Assembly: GCA_030744095.1 (NCBI GenBank)
Contig: JASLRF010000279.1
Location: 1 to 5,462, forward strand
Origin: Pirellulaceae bacterium
GTDB lineage: Bacteria > Planctomycetota > Planctomycetia > Pirellulales > Pirellulaceae
Direction of reading: 5' to 3'
Length of the DNA: 5,462 nt
In this document: positions 1 to 5,462 of the stretch, in pieces
Numbering within the stretch: the stretch's first letter is position 1
Layout: every line of letters starts with the position of its first letter
Notes under the pieces: generated by a model
What the model saw: the letters and a program-made list of their open reading frames with translations, nothing else
What the model was told of the DNA's origin: nothing
Database searches by the model: none
Position numbers and translations under genes: made by a program

Positions 1-3851
<3,851 letters not shown>

Positions 3852-3856
3852 TTGTT

Positions 3857-3861
3857 TCACC
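3857..3861 (-). promoter_or_regulatory. Likely ribosome binding site deciding the gltB start
   Basis: Read on the minus strand, GGTGA lies 5 nt before the ATG at 3851 and matches part of the anti-Shine-Dalgarno complement. The alternative in-frame ATG at 3863 (reading M-V-K-Q before the chosen Met) is preceded by TGACATTGTGA, which is a poorer site, and an in-frame TGA at 3873-3875 blocks anything longer. The chosen start would make the propeptide 24 residues; the alternative would make it 28. Confidence 0.5.
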
Positions 3862-3871
3862 ATTTCACAAT

Positions 3872-3888
3872 GTCAGGAAAAGCCTGAC
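3872..3888 (-). repeat. Short hairpin in the gltB leader
   Basis: GTCAGG and CCTGAC are perfect 6-bp inverted arms around a 5-nt loop (minus-strand reading: GTCAGG-CTTTT-CCTGAC). The hairpin ends about 20 nt before the gltB ATG and just upstream of the likely ribosome binding site. No T run follows on the minus strand, so it does not look like a standard intrinsic terminator for the regulator gene. It could be a leader structure affecting gltB translation, a protein-binding dyad, or chance. Confidence 0.4.
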
Positions 3889-3902
3889 CTGAATCGGCAG
3901 CC

Positions 3903-3923
3903 ACGAAGCAATTACGACTTCGT
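3903..3923 (-). repeat. Dyad between the LysR gene and gltB, possible operator
   Basis: ACGAAG and CTTCGT are perfect 6-bp arms separated by 9 nt (CAATTACGA), giving a 21-bp dyad that begins 3 nt after the stop codon of the regulator gene. Arm length and spacing are within the range seen for LysR-type operators, but the classic T-N11-A core is not placed symmetrically on this dyad centre. No T run follows, so a terminator role is unlikely. Function is inferred from position only. Confidence 0.35.
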
Positions 3924-3926
3924 ACG

Positions 3927-4901
3927 CTACCCAGTTATCTGTTTTTCTCGTTCCAATTCGACCCGGTGGACCGAGTGGCCATTCGTTTCGGTCGATGCAC
4001 TGTCTTGTGGCGCGCTTGCGTCTCTTGTGCCCCGCAACAATTGCTCGAATCGTTGCGCTGTTTTACCAAGTTCGGCGCCACGACGATGGATAATTCCAAG
4101 GGGGCGGACGAGTTCAAGATCCGAAAGTTCTGCGGTTGCCAAACTTCCAGCAGCCAGTTCGCGGGCGACCGTCGGAAATGGTAACAGCGTCACACCTGCC
4201 TCAATCTCGACGGCCCGTTTCAGTGTCTCGATATTGTCAAATTCCATCACCACATCAACTTGCACCTGGCGTGATGCCAGAGCCTTGTCGATCTCGTGCC
4301 GGATCTGCAAACCGCAGTCAAGACTGACGAAAGCTTCACCCGCCAAATCCGCGATCGCGATCTGCCGATGGGCGGCAAGCCGATGACCGGGTGAACAGAC
4401 AAACACCATCGGTTCGTCACGCCAAGTTAACGACTTGATCGTCCGAGACGCTCGCGGATAACTGACCAACCCAAAATCAACACGGTCGTTCTGAACCAAG
4501 TCATAGACTTTGTCAGGATGCTGATACTGTAGCCGCACATTGGCCTTGGGATACTGCCCAATAAACCGCTGGACGAACTGACTCATATGGCTGAGCCCCA
4601 CTGAGTAGATCGATGCCACGGCGACGCGCCCCGCCACCTCGTCATGCAACGTTCGTACCGACTCTTCCAATGCATCGTAGCGCTTGACAATCTGACGACA
4701 TCCGTCGTAATACGTTTGACCCTCTTGAGTTAGCACGAACGGACGCTTCGATCGATCCAGCAATCGGACCCTCAAATGCTCCTCGAGTTGGTGGATCATG
4801 TGACTGGCACCCGACTGTGTCATGCCGTTGGCATCAGCGGCCAGAGAAAACGATCGCTGGCCAACAACGTCACAGAATACTCTGAGGATCTTTAAATGCA
4901 T
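3927..4901 (-). CDS. LysR-family transcriptional regulator, possible regulator of gltB
   Basis: A complete 324-residue LysR-type DNA-binding regulator. Residues about 2-60 form the winged helix-turn-helix: LKILRVF opens it, the recognition region AADANGMTQSGASHMIHQLE covers 21-40, and LLDRSKRPFVLTQEG forms the wing. A linker helix runs to about residue 89. Residues about 91-290 are the periplasmic-binding-protein-like effector domain, with FDNIETLKRAVEIEAGVTLL (221-240) in the usual hinge-proximal region. The last 34 or so residues are a polar, low-complexity tail that many family members lack. The ATG at 4901 places the helix-turn-helix at the expected distance. In-frame codons upstream run without a start to a TAA at about 4948-4950. 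The overall style recalls the CysL/CysB-like branch, but the effector cannot be named. The gene lies 75 bp upstream of gltB on the same strand with no clear terminator between, so cotranscription and control of gltB are plausible inferences, in the manner of GltC. Confidence 0.95.
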   Translation of the reverse strand: MHLKILRVFCDVVGQRSFSLAADANGMTQSGASHMIHQLEEHLRVRLLDRSKRPFVLTQEGQTYYDGCRQIVKRYDALEESVRTLHDEVAGRVAVASIYSVGLSHMSQFVQRFIGQYPKANVRLQYQHPDKVYDLVQNDRVDFGLVSYPRASRTIKSLTWRDEPMVFVCSPGHRLAAHRQIAIADLAGEAFVSLDCGLQIRHEIDKALASRQVQVDVVMEFDNIETLKRAVEIEAGVTLLPFPTVARELAAGSLATAELSDLELVRPLGIIHRRGAELGKTAQRFEQLLRGTRDASAPQDSASTETNGHSVHRVELEREKQITG

Positions 4902-4955
4902 CGAAAGCCGATGTCCGATAAGCAGTAGGAATGCAACGTGCTCGCAGAATTAGTA

Positions 4956-4977
4956 GCGAACATGCCAGCGTATTCGC
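4956..4977 (-). repeat. Dyad upstream of the LysR gene, possible autoregulatory site
   Basis: GCGAA and TTCGC are inverted arms separated by 12 nt. They extend by one further A/T pair at 4955 and 4978 to give AGCGAA-N12-TTCGCT. The centre is about 65 nt upstream of the regulator ATG and overlaps the candidate -10 element. LysR regulators commonly bind near their own promoters, so autoregulation is a reasonable inference. The arms share the CGAA/TTCG core with the dyad in the regulator-gltB gap, but the spacing differs (12 versus 9 nt). Confidence 0.3.
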
Positions 4978-4995
4978 TTGATGGACCAGCGTCAA
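4967..4995 (-). promoter_or_regulatory. Candidate sigma70-like promoter for the LysR gene
   Basis: Minus-strand reading gives TTGACG (4995-4990), a 17-nt spacer and TACGCT (4972-4967). The -35 box matches the consensus at 5 of 6 positions; the -10 box at only 3 of 6, keeping the first T, the A and the final T. It lies about 65 nt before the regulator start. No comparably good promoter was seen in the 75-bp gap before gltB, so this could also drive gltB. The sigma preferences of the presumed host may differ from those of E. coli. Confidence 0.3.
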
Positions 4996-5190
4996 CCGGT
5001 GATGGGACCTGGCGACTGTTGTCCGTTTTCCAGCGGGCCGACCCGATCGATGGCTCAGATCGTTGCCAGGGTCGGGCGGGCCAATCGGGAGACATCTGAC
5101 CAAGAGTGGCTTCTATCGGAACATTTAGGCCTCTCGTCCTGGCTGGCCCGCGAGGTGGTCGATCGTTTCATGCAAGCACTGGCGCTGTAA
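4981..5190 (+). CDS. Doubtful small ORF, 69 residues, hypothetical
   Basis: An open frame from ATG at 4981 to TAA at 5188-5190, with further possible starts at TTG 4978 and ATG 5050. I do not recognise the product. The N-terminal part looks unstructured and non-protein-like. The C-terminal part from Met at 5050 has a believable amphipathic helical pattern (SDQEWLLSEHLGLSSWL, then AREVVDRFMQALAL) and mostly G or C third positions. No purine-rich ribosome binding site precedes any of the starts, and the 5' end overlaps the candidate promoter of the LysR gene on the other strand. It could be a real small gene, the remnant of a larger one, or chance. Confidence 0.2.
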   Translation: MDQRQPVMGPGDCCPFSSGPTRSMAQIVARVGRANRETSDQEWLLSEHLGLSSWLAREVVDRFMQALAL

Positions 5191-5256
5191 GTACCTTCAA
5201 CGACGTACCCACCCCAAGGACCGGTGAAATTCGCGCCCCCTCGGTGGTCATCGATC

Positions 5257-5285
5257 TTGCCTCATCGGCAAATTCAGCTTAACAT
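5257..5285 (+). promoter_or_regulatory. Candidate promoter for the gene at 5356, overlapped by a dyad
   Basis: TTGCCT (5257-5262), a 17-nt spacer and TAACAT (5280-5285) resemble sigma70 -35 and -10 boxes, each matching 4 of 6. This would give a leader of about 60 nt before the ATG at 5356. The -35 box lies in the left arm and loop of a perfect inverted repeat, TTGCC-TCATC-GGCAA (5257-5271), which could be a repressor site or chance. TTAACA at 5279-5284 is an alternative -35 box but has no good -10 partner downstream. Confidence 0.3.
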
Positions 5286-5355
5286 CAGATAAGTTCCAGG
5301 CTTAAGCGAAGCTGCGGAATGCCTACTCTTCTCTATCTTTACAAAGGAATCGAGT

Positions 5356-5462
5356 ATGCGCGGATATCGCATTTTCTCGTCGAACTTCTTTGCGGCACCT
5401 AAACTTCGTTTGGGCGGCCTTGTCACTGCTGTCTTACTGGTCGCGTTTTCGACTGGTTGGCT
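5356..5462 (+). CDS. Start of an unidentified gene, probably exported or membrane-anchored protein
   Basis: Only the first 35 codons and two bases are visible; the gene leaves the window to the right. AAAGGAA at 5343-5349 places a good ribosome binding site with GGA 7 nt before the ATG, and the frame is open to the edge. The N-terminus has a long basic lead (Arg2, Arg5, Lys16, Arg18) followed by a hydrophobic stretch from about residue 19 (LGGLVTAVLLVAFSTGW). This fits a signal peptide with an extended n-region or an N-terminal membrane anchor. No lipobox cysteine appears in the visible part. Nothing identifies the function, and the divergent orientation gives no strong link to glutamate synthesis. 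Confidence 0.7.
   Translation, partial: MRGYRIFSSNFFAAPKLRLGGLVTAVLLVAFSTGW

Larger units (their letters stand above)
4902..5355. other. 454-bp divergent intergenic region
   Basis: This stretch separates the leftward LysR-gltB pair from the rightward gene starting at 5356. It contains candidate promoters facing both ways, a 24-bp dyad near the regulator start, a 15-bp dyad overlapping the rightward promoter, and one weakly supported 68-codon ORF. I see no tRNA cloverleaf, long direct repeats, transposase remnant or rho-independent terminator. Apart from these items the segment between about 5191 and 5250 shows nothing I can interpret. Confidence 0.7.

Noticed and set aside
3872..3888. Hairpin as a rho-independent terminator for the LysR gene
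   Set aside because: The stem is short and no T run follows it on the minus strand.
4027..4386. A 119-codon plus-strand open frame opposite the LysR gene
   Set aside because: It is antisense to the effector domain of the regulator and has a Ser/Arg-rich translation typical of a shadow frame.
4870..5103. A 77-codon minus-strand open frame overlapping the start of the LysR gene
   Set aside because: It overlaps the regulator in another frame, has no recognisable domain or ribosome binding site, and covers the likely promoter of the regulator.

Overview
The window looks like ordinary chromosomal DNA from a GC-moderate bacterium, by eye somewhat above 50% GC. My best guess at lineage is a planctomycete (Pirellulales-like). 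This rests on the eukaryote-like GltB motif wording and the long, loosely packed intergenic region. It is recognition from memory, not a computed placement.

Layout: (1) Positions 1-3851, minus strand, hold nearly all of a glutamate synthase large subunit gene (gltB). The C-terminus runs off the left edge. The frame stays open across the whole stretch and carries the N-terminal catalytic cysteine, the amidotransferase motifs, the central domain, the FMN barrel and the 3Fe-4S cysteine triad. (2) Positions 3852-3926 are a 75-bp gap with two short inverted repeats and the likely gltB ribosome binding site. (3) Positions 3927-4901, minus strand, encode a complete LysR-type transcriptional regulator, directly upstream of gltB and pointing the same way. 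(4) Positions 4902-5355 are a 454-bp divergent intergenic region with candidate promoters for both flanking genes, two inverted repeats and one doubtful small ORF. (5) From 5356, plus strand, a new gene begins with a good ribosome binding site and a signal-peptide-like N-terminus. Only 35 codons are visible.

How the genes may work together: glutamate synthase makes two glutamates from glutamine and 2-oxoglutarate, the core step of ammonium assimilation. A LysR regulator immediately upstream suggests local control of gltB, functionally like GltC of Bacillus subtilis. There, however, the regulator gene is divergent from gltAB, whereas here the two genes are in tandem and may share a transcript. 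I see no mobile element, CRISPR array, RNA gene or convincing novel system. The findings below concern regulatory architecture and details of the GltB family.
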